Shown: positions 1 through 8,853 of the stretch, in pieces | Layout: every line of letters starts with the position of its first letter | Numbering within the stretch: the stretch's first letter is position 1 | Assembly (NCBI GenBank): GCA_944366945.1 | Contig: CALVWJ010000007.1 | Location: 1 to 64,000, forward strand | DNA from: an uncultured Clostridia bacterium | GTDB lineage: Bacteria > Bacillota > Clostridia > Christensenellales > CAG-138 | Direction: 5' to 3' | Length of the DNA stretch: 64,000 nucleotides | The notes under the pieces: generated by a model | What the model saw: only the letters and a program-made list of their open reading frames with translations | Databases searched by the model: none | Told to the model about the DNA's origin: nothing | Translations under genes and position numbers: made by a program

Positions 1-1
1 C

Positions 2-634
2 GCCATCCTCGTCCTGCTTGCCTGGTTTCTCCGCCCAAATCCCAGCGCAGTGCTCTGGCGCGCCCAGGAAGAACGCTCTGCTGCACAGCGTGCCTATGAT
101 TCCCGCACGTTTGTTGATGCCTGCAACGCTTCCTTGCAGCCATACGGCATGGAGATCCTCTGGGCGGATGCACAGTGGAAGCCTTCGCTGCCCACTTATG
201 ATCTCTATAGCCGCGATATGGCCGTTCATACACCGGATAAAGCTTTATTGTTTTGCTCTCTGGTTGCGCTTTCCAAGGAACAGCCCGATGCCAATGCAAG
301 CTTTGCTTTTCAAAAGGTAATGCTTAGTTGCATCCTACCATCGGATCGCAGTACAACCGAAATACCCAACGAATTTAATACACTTTTCCAAGTTATATGC
401 GATTTTTATGAGCCTGGTCTCGCCCAGCATGATCCCGCATATGTTGCCTCACTGCAGGAAAGCCTGGAATCCTGCTTTTCGCTAGATACATATAGTGAGC
501 GCTTTCAGCCCTGCTCTTTCACCTCTGCGGAGTGTCCCACTGTATTCCAACTTTACTCCAAAGAAGTCAATGCTTCCATGCATTTGCTTAAATGCGTTAC
601 GCTACACACCTGTCCGGAAAGCTGCCAGGAATGA
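2..634 (+). CDS. Membrane-anchored hypothetical protein, 5' end outside window
   Basis: The reading frame is open from the first bases of the window and runs to a TGA at 632-634, so the N-terminus is missing. The visible N-terminal stretch (AILVLLAWFL) is hydrophobic and looks like the end of a transmembrane helix or signal anchor. About 200 hydrophilic residues follow, with several cysteines (for example in the last 60 residues). I recognise no domain family. It converges with the phage-type cassette on the minus strand, with only 6 bp between the two stop codons, so it could be host DNA flanking that cassette or part of it. Function unknown. Confidence 0.6.
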   Translation, partial: AILVLLAWFLRPNPSAVLWRAQEERSAAQRAYDSRTFVDACNASLQPYGMEILWADAQWKPSLPTYDLYSRDMAVHTPDKALLFCSLVALSKEQPDANASFAFQKVMLSCILPSDRSTTEIPNEFNTLFQVICDFYEPGLAQHDPAYVASLQESLESCFSLDTYSERFQPCSFTSAECPTVFQLYSKEVNASMHLLKCVTLHTCPESCQE

Positions 635-640
635 ATCCTG

Positions 641-2350
641 CTATTGCCACCTCTTTGTAAGTAGCTCTTTCATCCGATTTCCGCGGCCGGCAAAAGGATG
701 ATGTCTATAGTTTGCTTGTACTGAGATGATATAGTAGCTGCTTCTATCCGCTTCACGCGGATTATATCTAAATTCGTCATTAAGCACATCCTCTAAAAAT
801 GGTATGTACCCTATTATATCCTCCCCAAGTAAATACTGTGATCCAGTCTGCACTAAATTGGGAATTCCGAACCAATAATCTATCGCTGTACGTAATTGAA
901 TTTGAAATTCATCATGTGCATCAAATTCATGGTATTCAACATATGCAACAGCATCATACGGGGGATATTTTCCAAGATTAACACTCGTTTTATATTTTCC
1001 ATCTTGATATACATCAAAATAATACCGCTCCGTGTTTTTGTCGTAATAGAAATATGAATACTTCACTCCAAGAATCCTTGTTTGTTCTAATCCTCTTTCT
1101 CCAATCCTTGGCCTTACAAATGAGTATCCTTTCATATCGATATCACTTGGAACTATTGGGACTTCACCCTTTTTTCCTTCCAACACAATGGGCGCAGTTT
1201 TCTCCCAATTGTATCCTGCAAACACTTTGCTAAACCCCTTTTCTTCAATAAGTCGTTCAAGAATAGGTATTTTTTCTTCTGGAATCTCTTCGCATACCGT
1301 AAGTGCGTATATTTTGTCATTTCCTTTTAGTTCAGAATCTACGTCAACTCTATTCTCCAGAGAAACACTATCACGGTATTCCGCTATTGCTTGCTCTTTC
1401 TCTTCAATTAAATCTATTCTATCATCTAACAAAGACTCCATTTCCTCTTCTAATGCCGCATCATTCTTTGCATGCTTCTGCAATTCTTTCAGCTGCGAAA
1501 TGCTATCCTCCACAGCATCAATTTGCAAGTCAAATGATTTTTCTATTTCAGCTTCGCTTTTCCATTTGTTTTCAAAATGGTCCTGCGCTACATTTGTTTG
1601 GCTTCCCCATGTTCGCAATTTAGTTGGACTATAATGCATCAATTCTTGCATCGTGGTTTTGCTGGCGGCATCATATCCTTGTGTTAGCTTGGCAAAGATG
1701 GCTTCGCCCGCATCCTGTTTTAAAAAGTTATCCATGCGTTTTCGTTCTTGTTTCAGCACTATGGAATTCCGCTTTCCCAAATCTTCTTGCCCGTCTGCTG
1801 AAAAGGGTCTTGAAGCACGCGAAATCTCCGATTGCACTTTACTTTGTATTAAGGGAACATATTTTCTTTCTATTTCCTTCTCAATTCTTCTACGCTTTAA
1901 ATAGGATTCTTGCGGTTGCGCTTGACTTGTGTCTTGATGCACTCGGCGCAGCTCTTCCAATGTTTCCGCTTCTTCGGCGGCAAGCCGTGTGCGAAACGCC
2001 AATTCCGTTTTCGGGCCCCAGACCCCATCCTCCTCAATGCCAAGCGCGCCCTGCATGGCTCGCACGTTTGAAGCGGTTTGGATGAATTGGGGTGCAGCAA
2101 TGCCGGAAGTCATGATCCCATCCACATGGTGCGTTTTCATGGTTTGCCAGCGTTTTATGGCGGAAAGCTGCTCCATTGCCTCGGCCTGCGCCTGCAGAGT
2201 TTCTTCCGTGCGCCCGTCGGTCGTCTGTATCCTGCCTTGCAGCTTTTGATTGCCGCCTGTTTTTTCGGCGCTGCCTTCCCTGCCCTCAATGGGTTTTATG
2301 ATTCTGCTTTTCCCGCCAGCTGTAAGAAGCGGTATCTCTTTGGGTCTCAT
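641..2350 (-). CDS. Large hydrophilic protein with N-terminal peptidoglycan-binding-like motif, last gene of phage-type cassette
   Basis: 569 residues; start chosen for AAGGAGG four bases ahead of the ATG. Residues about 105-145 read like a PG_binding_1 repeat (MQGALGIEEDGVWGPKTELAF). Residues about 150-350 are charged and likely coiled coil, with many E/K and heptad-like runs. The last ~200 residues are a different, aromatic-rich globular segment ending in KELLTKRWQ, of no family I recognise. The DNA for roughly residues 150-569 is clearly more AT-rich than the first 150 codons and than the adjacent portal gene, which suggests a mosaic gene. It follows the portal and small gene in the same direction. 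It may be a virion-associated or secreted effector; that is inference from position and the binding motif only. Confidence 0.65.
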   Translation of the reverse strand: MRPKEIPLLTAGGKSRIIKPIEGREGSAEKTGGNQKLQGRIQTTDGRTEETLQAQAEAMEQLSAIKRWQTMKTHHVDGIMTSGIAAPQFIQTASNVRAMQGALGIEEDGVWGPKTELAFRTRLAAEEAETLEELRRVHQDTSQAQPQESYLKRRRIEKEIERKYVPLIQSKVQSEISRASRPFSADGQEDLGKRNSIVLKQERKRMDNFLKQDAGEAIFAKLTQGYDAASKTTMQELMHYSPTKLRTWGSQTNVAQDHFENKWKSEAEIEKSFDLQIDAVEDSISQLKELQKHAKNDAALEEEMESLLDDRIDLIEEKEQAIAEYRDSVSLENRVDVDSELKGNDKIYALTVCEEIPEEKIPILERLIEEKGFSKVFAGYNWEKTAPIVLEGKKGEVPIVPSDIDMKGYSFVRPRIGERGLEQTRILGVKYSYFYYDKNTERYYFDVYQDGKYKTSVNLGKYPPYDAVAYVEYHEFDAHDEFQIQLRTAIDYWFGIPNLVQTGSQYLLGEDIIGYIPFLEDVLNDEFRYNPREADRSSYYIISVQANYRHHPFAGRGNRMKELLTKRWQ

Positions 2351-2376
2351 ATTGCCTCCTTGATTTTTCTATTTTC

Positions 2377-2583
2377 CTATGCCAGATATTCCTTGGGTAC
2401 CCCTTCGAGCACAACGCGCACGGCTCCGCCATCTTGCGCATCCGCCTTGCGGCCGCACTCAATCAGCACCTTGGCAGCGGCAATGCGGTCTGCCGCCTTT
2501 TGCGTTTCATCCTCGCAGATGGCGCGCAGGCAGGCATACCCCGCCTGCGCGCCTTGATGCGCCATGCGTTCAAGCTTTTTCAT
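2377..2583 (-). CDS. Small phage-type protein (68 aa)
   Basis: A 68-residue acidic/alanine-rich protein whose start overlaps the last 14 bases of the portal gene, a layout typical of translationally coupled phage genes. The body (EDETQKAADRIAAAKVLIE) predicts a single amphipathic helix. It resembles the short proteins often found next to portal or terminase genes, but I cannot assign a family. The following 569-residue gene begins 26 bases after its stop. Existence is supported by coupling and by filling the only gap between two clear genes. Confidence 0.6.
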   Translation of the reverse strand: MKKLERMAHQGAQAGYACLRAICEDETQKAADRIAAAKVLIECGRKADAQDGGAVRVVLEGVPKEYLA

Positions 2584-4213
2584 AAGCCATAGTGCCCTCC
2601 AGCAAGCCCGCCTGCCCCATGTTCACCGAGCCGGTTCGCACCGCCCCCTGCCCTGTAGCTGCAGCCTGCGCTCGCTCCCGCATCAAAGCCTGCGCCTCCT
2701 GCTTACCGTCAAACAGCATCAATGTAAGGCCTACGTCCGGCGTGATCATGCCCAGCTGCACGAGCTTGAGCATCAGTTCGTTGTGGGCCGCAACGGAAAA
2801 GCGGTTCTCCCGCTGCGCGCGCACGCTTACCGTGAATTCCAGCGGCAGGCGGTTGTTGCGCGCCGTCAGCGCAAACAGATCATCCCCGGTAAAAGAAACG
2901 CGCTGCGCTTGCCCGCCCGCAGCGCTTTGCAGCGCCACCCGGCGCGGGAAGATGCAGAATTCCCGTTCCACCTCGATCTCCTGGCGCACAGCTTCCTCGA
3001 ACGCGCCATGCACCGTCCGCGCCACCATGCGGCTGCGCTTGCTGCCCGCCTCCTGCAAAGCTGCAATGGCGGAAGCCGCCGTAACGCCGCCATACGTTTG
3101 CCCGCGCGCAAAATCGTTGCTGCCCGATTCTTCGCGGATGCTCTGGCGTATGCTCTGCCCATAGTTTAAAATGTAACCCGGCAGCGGCGCAGTGGGGAAC
3201 CAGGTCACGCCGCTTAGGTTCTCGCCCCGGTGCACCTCCTTGGACCAATCCCGAAGGTCATCGGGATCAAAGCCCGAAGCGCCGGTTACAAGCAGCTTAT
3301 TATGGGAAGCCATGAGCGCGTTCTTCAAGATGATTTGATCGAGCTTATCCGCATAGCGCTGCTGTGTTTCAAACATGTCCACAAACCCGTACCCCAGCGC
3401 CGTCCCTTTGCGCAGGAACAGCGGCGTCACCACAAACGGATACTGTCCGTGCGCGAAATACCCTTCGGGCTTGGTTTTGCGGCTATCCTCCAGAAGCTGC
3501 CTGCCGGCGAGCTTGCACATGTGCACCCGGTAGCATTCCGCATCCCGGTCGTACTCCCGTTGCCAGCATTCGATGAGAAGCAGCATATCCCCATTTCCCC
3601 GCGCAAGGTAATGATCTTCCATGTAGAGCGCGCGGTTTTCATCCTCGCGCATCGCAAGCGCCTCTTTGGGGTAACGCGCTTCAAACCATTCCCGCGGATA
3701 TGGCGCAAATTTGAAAATTGCCCTGGAATCCTGGATATCCGTGCAAAGTGGGTCGAACATGATCGTGTGCGTATCCACTGCCCGCAGGAACGCTGCGCCA
3801 AAGCCGTTGTTCGCTTCCGGGTCATAGCCCGTTTCCTGCACCATGTATCCGCCCACAAGCAGATCGTGCAAGAGCAGCGCATATTCCCGGTCGAACCGGC
3901 CAAGCCGATGGTTCTCCCGCAGCACGGCGGTGAGCGTTTCCGCGACCCGTTCATGCCCTGGCTCATCTGAAACGACGGTAGCCTCCGGCATCTGGTCCAT
4001 AAGATCCGCTCGCACATTTTCGATGGTGGATTGAATCACGGGCGTGACGGGGCGCGGTTCGTTTTCGTCCTGCACCGGCACATCCTGCCAGTGTTCGCCA
4101 CGATAGACGCGCTCGCAGCGATCCAGCCGGTCCCATTCTGCGGCGTATGCATTGCGGTATTCGTTGAACAGCGTATAGATCCGTTCGACCATTTCAGCCT
4201 GTTTTGCGTTCAT
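2570..4213 (-). CDS. Phage portal protein, P22-like
   Basis: 547 residues, start preceded by GGAGG. Portal proteins form the dodecameric DNA channel at a capsid vertex and dock the terminase. The N-terminal half (RVYRGEHWQDV..., VTPVIQSTIENVRADLMDQMPE, VSDEPGHERVAETLTAVLRENH) and the region around FVDMFETQQRYADKLDQIILKN follow the pattern of P22-type portals, and the gene lies directly after a large terminase. The C-terminal region (ARGQTYGGVTAASAIAALQEAG) also fits the family. No capsid, scaffold or protease gene follows, which is unusual for a functional prophage. Codon use and GC match the host backbone, suggesting long residence. Confidence 0.85.
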   Translation of the reverse strand: MNAKQAEMVERIYTLFNEYRNAYAAEWDRLDRCERVYRGEHWQDVPVQDENEPRPVTPVIQSTIENVRADLMDQMPEATVVSDEPGHERVAETLTAVLRENHRLGRFDREYALLLHDLLVGGYMVQETGYDPEANNGFGAAFLRAVDTHTIMFDPLCTDIQDSRAIFKFAPYPREWFEARYPKEALAMREDENRALYMEDHYLARGNGDMLLLIECWQREYDRDAECYRVHMCKLAGRQLLEDSRKTKPEGYFAHGQYPFVVTPLFLRKGTALGYGFVDMFETQQRYADKLDQIILKNALMASHNKLLVTGASGFDPDDLRDWSKEVHRGENLSGVTWFPTAPLPGYILNYGQSIRQSIREESGSNDFARGQTYGGVTAASAIAALQEAGSKRSRMVARTVHGAFEEAVRQEIEVEREFCIFPRRVALQSAAGGQAQRVSFTGDDLFALTARNNRLPLEFTVSVRAQRENRFSVAAHNELMLKLVQLGMITPDVGLTLMLFDGKQEAQALMRERAQAAATGQGAVRTGSVNMGQAGLLEGTMAYEKA

Positions 4214-4254
4214 TTGTAGTTCCTCCCTGTTTTTGTTTTACTTTCATTGCTCGG

Positions 4255-5598
4255 TCAAGTTTCAAGAAAGCCGGCGCGCTGTTTCGGCACGGAAAACGGG
4301 TCATACCGCCGCCGCGCCGGCGCGGCTTCCCGTTTGCTGCCGTGCGGGCGGGACATCAGCCCGTAGCGCAGCGCTTCTGGCGCATGGTCTTCGCCATCCG
4401 CTGCATCCTCGCGATTGTGGCTGTCGAACATCAAAAGCGGAAGCGTGCGCAGAAGGTTTGCGCAATCCGGGAATGCCTGCCAAAGCGGCTTTCCATCGTC
4501 CGCCGGTGCAAGATATTCCCGCACGCGCTGCCAGCCTGCGACGCGTGCGTTATCCGCCGGGGTCAGCGGCACGCCTGCACGCGCGAACAGTTCTGCAATG
4601 CTCTCCCCTTCAAAACCGCCCTCGCTCTTGAGAACCGCCCCGCGCCTTTGCCACATATCGGGGGACGCAACCGTATACGCAATGTGCTCTTCCCCTGTAA
4701 GCGCGCGGATTTCCCGCGCTACCTCGGAAGCCTGCATGCGGCGCACATACAGCTCCCGGTAAGTATAAACGCGGCCATCCCCATCCACGGCATGCCAGAG
4801 CACGCAGCAGGGATCGTTATACCCCCAATCCATCGAGCGGAAGCGCCGCCACCAAGAAGGAAGTTCAAACGGCTCGCATATATGCTTTGCGCGCGAAAAC
4901 TCCCGAAAATACTGGCCTGCATGCACATCCCAATCCCCCTCCAGGTGCGCGCGCCTAAGGTCCTCCGGCAAAGCCTCCAGCTGGCGCACATAATCCGGAT
5001 CCGCTGCAAGAAGCACCTTGTTATCCCATACGCGCGCAGGGATAAACGCGTAATCCTCCGGCCGCTCGCCGTTTTGGAACCGGCGATCGATAAACAGGCG
5101 TTTTACCCATGCGTGCCCTACGTTTCCCGGATTGCAGGTATAGTACATGCGCGGGCGGAAGTTAGGCTTAACGGTGCGGTTGCAGGTGGTTAAAAAGCGC
5201 ATCTGCTCCTCGGTGAAATGGGTTGCTTCCTCCATGCCGATCACATCGTATTCCTGCCCTTGATACTGGTAGACGTCGTTTGCGCCGTCGCAATAGCCAA
5301 GGCGCAGCCGCGCGCCGTTGGGAAAGCGGAACACGCGCTCGGCCGCATTGTAATCCGCCACGCCATGGAGCTCGCGCAGCAGGGGCACAACATGGTTTTC
5401 CCGCAGTTCGGGCAGCGTGCGCCGCAACAAAAGCGCATTCAGCCCCGGCGTTGCGAAAGCGAGCAGCACGAGCTTTCGGCGCATGGCCCAGCTTTTCCCG
5501 CCGCCGCGCGCACCTCCATAGGCGGTATGCCGCGCCTGTGCCCGGAAAAATTCCGCCTGGCGCGGGTTTGGCGTCCCGCTTAAAAGGAGAGCGTGCAT
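4255..5598 (-). CDS. Phage terminase large subunit
   Basis: 447 residues. TerL is the ATPase-nuclease motor that packages DNA through the portal. Walker A is GGARGGGKS at about residues 28-36, and the Walker B-like YDVIGMEEATHF lies at about 117-128. The C-terminal half contains conserved acidic segments (SMDWGYNDP near 270) expected of the RNase H-fold nuclease. The start has GGAGG six bases upstream and overlaps the preceding HTH gene by 19 bases, so the two are coupled. The portal gene follows after 41 bases. Length is normal for the family, and no disruption is visible. Confidence 0.9.
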   Translation of the reverse strand: MHALLLSGTPNPRQAEFFRAQARHTAYGGARGGGKSWAMRRKLVLLAFATPGLNALLLRRTLPELRENHVVPLLRELHGVADYNAAERVFRFPNGARLRLGYCDGANDVYQYQGQEYDVIGMEEATHFTEEQMRFLTTCNRTVKPNFRPRMYYTCNPGNVGHAWVKRLFIDRRFQNGERPEDYAFIPARVWDNKVLLAADPDYVRQLEALPEDLRRAHLEGDWDVHAGQYFREFSRAKHICEPFELPSWWRRFRSMDWGYNDPCCVLWHAVDGDGRVYTYRELYVRRMQASEVAREIRALTGEEHIAYTVASPDMWQRRGAVLKSEGGFEGESIAELFARAGVPLTPADNARVAGWQRVREYLAPADDGKPLWQAFPDCANLLRTLPLLMFDSHNREDAADGEDHAPEALRYGLMSRPHGSKREAAPARRRYDPFSVPKQRAGFLET

Positions 5599-6149
5599 GC
5601 GCCGCCTCCTACGCCATAGAGCCTAAGCGCGAGCATCCGCACAAGGCGCATGCGGTTTCTGCGCACAGTCGAAGGATCGCAGTTGAGCCGCTCGGCAATG
5701 TCGCCATCGCCCATGCCGCGCAGGTAGCGCGCTTCAACCGCGAGATAATATGGGTCGTCGCTGATAAAGCTGAGCGCAACGTTCATGCGTTTGAGCTCCC
5801 GCTCATCTGCAGCAAGCCTGCCGCGCAGCGTTGCAAGCTGCAGCGCATGCACCTCCTCTGGGTCAAGGCGCATGCCGGGGCGCAGCACGCGCACCAGCGA
5901 CGATGCGTGCTCCTTCAGCGCATCTACGCCAAGCTGCTCCAGCTCCGCAAGCTCTTCGCGCGCATCTTCTACCCGGGCGCGCAATGCCCGCAGCGCATAA
6001 AGCCTCCGCTCCGTCTCCGCACACGCCGCCTTTTCTGCTTTTTTGCGATCGGCGGTCTGCTGTGGCACGCTATATTGCGCCAATAGCATGGCGGGGTCCA
6101 CCATGCGGCCGTCCATCATCCGCACAGCCGTTCTTTCGTTTTGCTTCAT
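5580..6149 (-). CDS. HTH protein at the head of the phage cassette (terminase small-subunit position / ArpU-like regulator)
   Basis: 189 residues; GGAGGG lies ahead of the ATG. Residues about 30-110 are helical and charged. The C-terminus (YYLAVEARYLRGMGDGDIAERLNC, then DPSTVRRNRMRLVRML) is a sigma-70 region 4-like helix-turn-helix as found in ArpU/RinA-type late regulators of Gram-positive phages. Its place directly before TerL is also where terminase small subunits sit, and both roles use an HTH; the sequence does not decide between them. It is the first gene after the SOS-box promoter. Confidence 0.7.
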   Translation of the reverse strand: MKQNERTAVRMMDGRMVDPAMLLAQYSVPQQTADRKKAEKAACAETERRLYALRALRARVEDAREELAELEQLGVDALKEHASSLVRVLRPGMRLDPEEVHALQLATLRGRLAADERELKRMNVALSFISDDPYYLAVEARYLRGMGDGDIAERLNCDPSTVRRNRMRLVRMLALRLYGVGGGACTLSF

Positions 6150-6168
6150 TCAAATCCCTCCTCAAAAT

Positions 6169-6184
6169 AAGAACATTTGTTCTT
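6169..6184. promoter_or_regulatory. Candidate LexA/DinR (SOS) box
   Basis: The sequence AAGAACATTTGTTCTT is a perfect dyad and contains GAAC-N4-GTTC, the core of the Gram-positive LexA (DinR) box. It lies where transcription from the cassette promoter (6191-6219) should start, about 20 bases ahead of the first gene, so bound LexA would block it. Inference: the phage-type cassette is induced by DNA damage. Confidence 0.7.
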
Positions 6185-6190
6185 GTTTTC

Positions 6191-6219
6191 ATGATACATA
6201 ATCCATATGCCTTCTACAA
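6191..6219 (-). promoter_or_regulatory. Promoter of the phage-type cassette
   Basis: On the minus strand TTGTAG (6214-6219) and TATCAT (6191-6196) are separated by 17 bases. The expected start at about 6184 falls on the edge of the SOS box. Confidence 0.55.
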
Positions 6220-6230
6220 TCCCCAAAACG

Positions 6231-6270
6231 AAAAAAAGCTCTTATCAGTACCATAAATGGTACTGATAAG
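6231..6270 (-). terminator. Intrinsic terminator after the D-Ala-D-Ala carboxypeptidase gene
   Basis: A perfect 14-bp inverted repeat (CTTATCAGTACCAT, loop AA) at 6241-6270 is followed on the minus strand by AGC and a run of seven T. On the plus strand a second small GGCA/TGCC hairpin with TTTTT lies at 6271-6287. It insulates the cassette promoter from dacF readthrough. Confidence 0.85.
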
Positions 6271-6375
6271 GGCAAATCTGCCTTTTTCATGCCGAAAAAA
6301 TCGTGCAAATCCGGCCGCTACCTTACCGGCTTTGCGCGCTCAGCACGCCTTACTCACGGAAGCGCGGTATCTATG

Positions 6376-7671
6376 CTAAACTTCCGCTTGCATATCTGCC
6401 TGGGATTGTGCCTTTGCCCGGGCGCGCTTGCGCAGCAGCACGATGCAAACGACCGCCGCAATCACAAGCACCACCGCACCGCCGATAAGATATTCCGGCG
6501 CAAATGTGGGGCGAATCTCCATATCCACCATAGAAACAAGCTCTGCTGTACGCACATTGCCAAACGCATCCGTCAGCGTAAGCGTGCCGAAGGCATCGCC
6601 TGCTGTAACATCCCCCTGGGGTTCAACGGCAATATCGCATACGGTTTCAGCCTGTGCTCCTTCCTGCACGAGCATGGCAACGCTTTCCTTTACCGTGAGA
6701 GGAAGCGTCCCATCTCCGTTCACGGTCAGCTCCATGACTACATCGCCGGGCTCATAGCCGCATCTTGTGAAGGTGCGAGCATATTGCATGAGCTCCACCG
6801 TGTCCAAGTAATGGCTGTAATAGGTGGCACCATCGATCTCCAGTTCCTTGCCCTGCATGACGATGCTGTAAAAAGTAAGGTCTCCATGCACCATGCAGCA
6901 GGCAAGGTTATAGCCGGCGCTGCCAATATAGCCTGTTTTTATGCCTATGATATCCTCCGTAAAGCCGGTATCATACCGCGGATTGTTTTGAGGGCGCAGC
7001 ACGCGGTTGCTGTTGCCATAGCGAAATGGCTGGTTCCGCTTGTTGGAAGCGGGGATCACGCCTTCTTTGGTGGAAACGATCTCGCGGAACGTTTCATTTT
7101 TCATGGCGTAAAGGCAAAGCTTGAGCATGTCGTTGGCCGTGGTTGCCTGCGGCATAGGGGAAAGGCCGTGCGGATCCTGGTAGAACGTGTTTTCCATGCC
7201 AAGCTCTGCCGCTTTTGCGTTCATCATATCAATAAAGGTTGGAATATCGCCGGCCACATACATCGCAAGTGTGGTGCCGGCCTCGTTTCCGGATGCAATG
7301 AGCAGATAGTTCATAAGGTCGCGCACGGAGATCTCCTCGCCTACCTCCAAATGATTCACATCCAGCCAATAGCAGTTTTCTTCGCTCATGGCCTCGGGCG
7401 CTACCACCGTGGTGCCGGAAAGCTCCGGATCGTATTCAAGCACGAGGATCGCCGTCATCACTTTTGTCATGCTTGCAGGCGCATTCTTACGGTCCGGCGC
7501 CCTGGAAAAGAGCACCGTCCCCGTGCTTTCTTCATACAAAAGCGCAATGGGCACATTTGCAGCAGCAGGTGCACCGGGCGCTTGCGTTTCATCCGCCTCC
7601 ACTTCAGCGAAAGAGACGCTGTTTATAAGCAGGAACAGCGTTAAAAGCAATAATAGGGAAGTGCGTTTCAT
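6376..7671 (-). CDS. dacF: D-alanyl-D-alanine carboxypeptidase (PBP5/DacF type)
   Basis: 431 residues. It trims the terminal D-Ala from peptidoglycan stem peptides at the outer membrane face. An N-terminal signal peptide (KRTSLLLLLTLFLLINSVSFA) precedes the S11 domain with SMTK at 67-70, SGN at 127-129 and KTG at 245-247, all intact. A C-terminal hydrophobic helix (about 395-415) with a basic tail would anchor it in the membrane. The start at 7671 is preferred over the ATG at 7686 because the ribosome site GGAGGA overlaps that upstream ATG. It is a monocistronic gene ending at a strong terminator. DacF is the usual name in spore formers; DacA-like is the alternative. Confidence 0.92.
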   Translation of the reverse strand: MKRTSLLLLLTLFLLINSVSFAEVEADETQAPGAPAAANVPIALLYEESTGTVLFSRAPDRKNAPASMTKVMTAILVLEYDPELSGTTVVAPEAMSEENCYWLDVNHLEVGEEISVRDLMNYLLIASGNEAGTTLAMYVAGDIPTFIDMMNAKAAELGMENTFYQDPHGLSPMPQATTANDMLKLCLYAMKNETFREIVSTKEGVIPASNKRNQPFRYGNSNRVLRPQNNPRYDTGFTEDIIGIKTGYIGSAGYNLACCMVHGDLTFYSIVMQGKELEIDGATYYSHYLDTVELMQYARTFTRCGYEPGDVVMELTVNGDGTLPLTVKESVAMLVQEGAQAETVCDIAVEPQGDVTAGDAFGTLTLTDAFGNVRTAELVSMVDMEIRPTFAPEYLIGGAVVLVIAAVVCIVLLRKRARAKAQSQADMQAEV

Positions 7672-7843
7672 CCGTATTTCCTCCATCTTTCCTGTTTTTG
7701 GAATACCCTATGCAATTTTGTTTGTGGCAATCCATGCGCTTTTGCGAAATCTATTTTTATTGTTTATACATCTCTTGTTTATATTCCAACGTTCCATTCC
7801 CGCAACGCGCCGGAAATACGGTTTTTGCTTGCCTTACGGCTGT

Positions 7844-8818
7844 TTAAGCGTTTGGGGTTACGCTTTCCAGCTGCGGGTGAAGGCCATATTTCTGGTAAAG
7901 CGCATCGAGGGTTCCGTCTTCGCGCAGCTCACTAAGCATGATATCCCCAAGGGAAGCCAGCGCAGGCGCAGTGGAAGCGCTTGCTATAGCATAGGAATAC
8001 ACGCCCAGGATGGTTTCGCTGCGGTCGAATTCATAGGTTCCTTCGTATTTATCCAGATAAAGATCGCTCATCACAATCGCATCCACCTCGCCCGATTGGA
8101 GCGCAGCAAACAGTTCATCAAAGGATGCATAGGCATAAGAGATGGTTTCTTCATTATATTTATAGGTTGTAATGAGCCCATCATCCGGATGCTCTTCCAG
8201 GTAGGCACTTAAGCGCGCCGAAAAACAAGCCGTGGGCACATAGAGCTCAGAGGTTGACGCGGATTGCAGATAGCCGATCTTTATGTTTTTAATCACCCGT
8301 CCGCCTTCACCCGGGCGCGTCACAAAGCGGCATATGTCTCCATAATAAGCGGAAGAATAGGAATACGCCGATGTGGCATTGCGCGGCATCATCGCAATCG
8401 CAACGTCAATGCTGCCATCATTCAGTTTGGATGCGACCGTCATAGACGTAACCGGCACGAGCTCTACCGCGTCCCGCTCGCCCGTCCATGCGGCATCATA
8501 GGACAGGATGCGCTCGGCAAGCATCTCAGCAAGCTCAATTTCAAGCCCTTCTCCCTCATAAGCCATTCCGGGCATATCCGTGCGCACGCCCACGCGCAGC
8601 ACACCGTTGTCATGCACCGTGGCAACCTCTGCGCTGGACATCAAGGAAGGTTCCGCGCGGAAAACGCTCATAAGCAGGAGCAAAAGAAGCAATGCGCCCA
8701 CCCCAATCAAGATCTGCCGGGGGCGCTTGCCTTCTTCGCCTTTGAATGTTAGTAGGCTGCGGCCGTGTTTTTTCTGCCTTGGACGGTGGCCGCGCCGAAC
8801 AAAGAGTTTCATTCCCAT
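7844..8818 (-). CDS. Family 3 extracellular solute-binding protein, membrane-anchored
   Basis: About 324 residues. A basic cytoplasmic segment (about 1-30) and one transmembrane helix (ILIGVGALLLLLLLMSVF) precede an SBP_bac_3 domain (VLRVGVRTDMPGMAY..., LAEMLAERIL, IDVAIAMMPRN, GEVDAIVMSD). Such proteins bind amino acids for ABC importers, but no permease or ATPase gene is adjacent, so it may be an orphan receptor. It lacks a cleaved lipoprotein signal. The start is uncertain: ATG at 8818 coincides with the expected transcription start, while ATG at 8812 has a GGAG seven bases upstream that would lie outside such a transcript. Confidence 0.8.
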   Translation of the reverse strand: MGMKLFVRRGHRPRQKKHGRSLLTFKGEEGKRPRQILIGVGALLLLLLLMSVFRAEPSLMSSAEVATVHDNGVLRVGVRTDMPGMAYEGEGLEIELAEMLAERILSYDAAWTGERDAVELVPVTSMTVASKLNDGSIDVAIAMMPRNATSAYSYSSAYYGDICRFVTRPGEGGRVIKNIKIGYLQSASTSELYVPTACFSARLSAYLEEHPDDGLITTYKYNEETISYAYASFDELFAALQSGEVDAIVMSDLYLDKYEGTYEFDRSETILGVYSYAIASASTAPALASLGDIMLSELREDGTLDALYQKYGLHPQLESVTPNA

Positions 8819-8824
8819 GCTCCG

Positions 8825-8853
8825 ATTATACCCCACGGCACATGCGTTGACAA
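8825..8853 (-). promoter_or_regulatory. Promoter of the solute-binding protein gene
   Basis: Minus-strand TTGTCA (8848-8853), a 17-base spacer, and TATAAT (8825-8830). The predicted start is at about 8818, on the gene's first ATG. Its -35 overlaps the -35 of the alaS promoter. Confidence 0.75.

Noticed and set aside
4204..5193. 329-codon plus frame opposite the terminase gene
   Set aside because: Antisense shadow; the terminase has clear ATPase motifs.
6289..7644. 451-codon plus frame opposite the carboxypeptidase gene
   Set aside because: The complementary strand holds all three penicillin-binding motifs in order; this frame has none.
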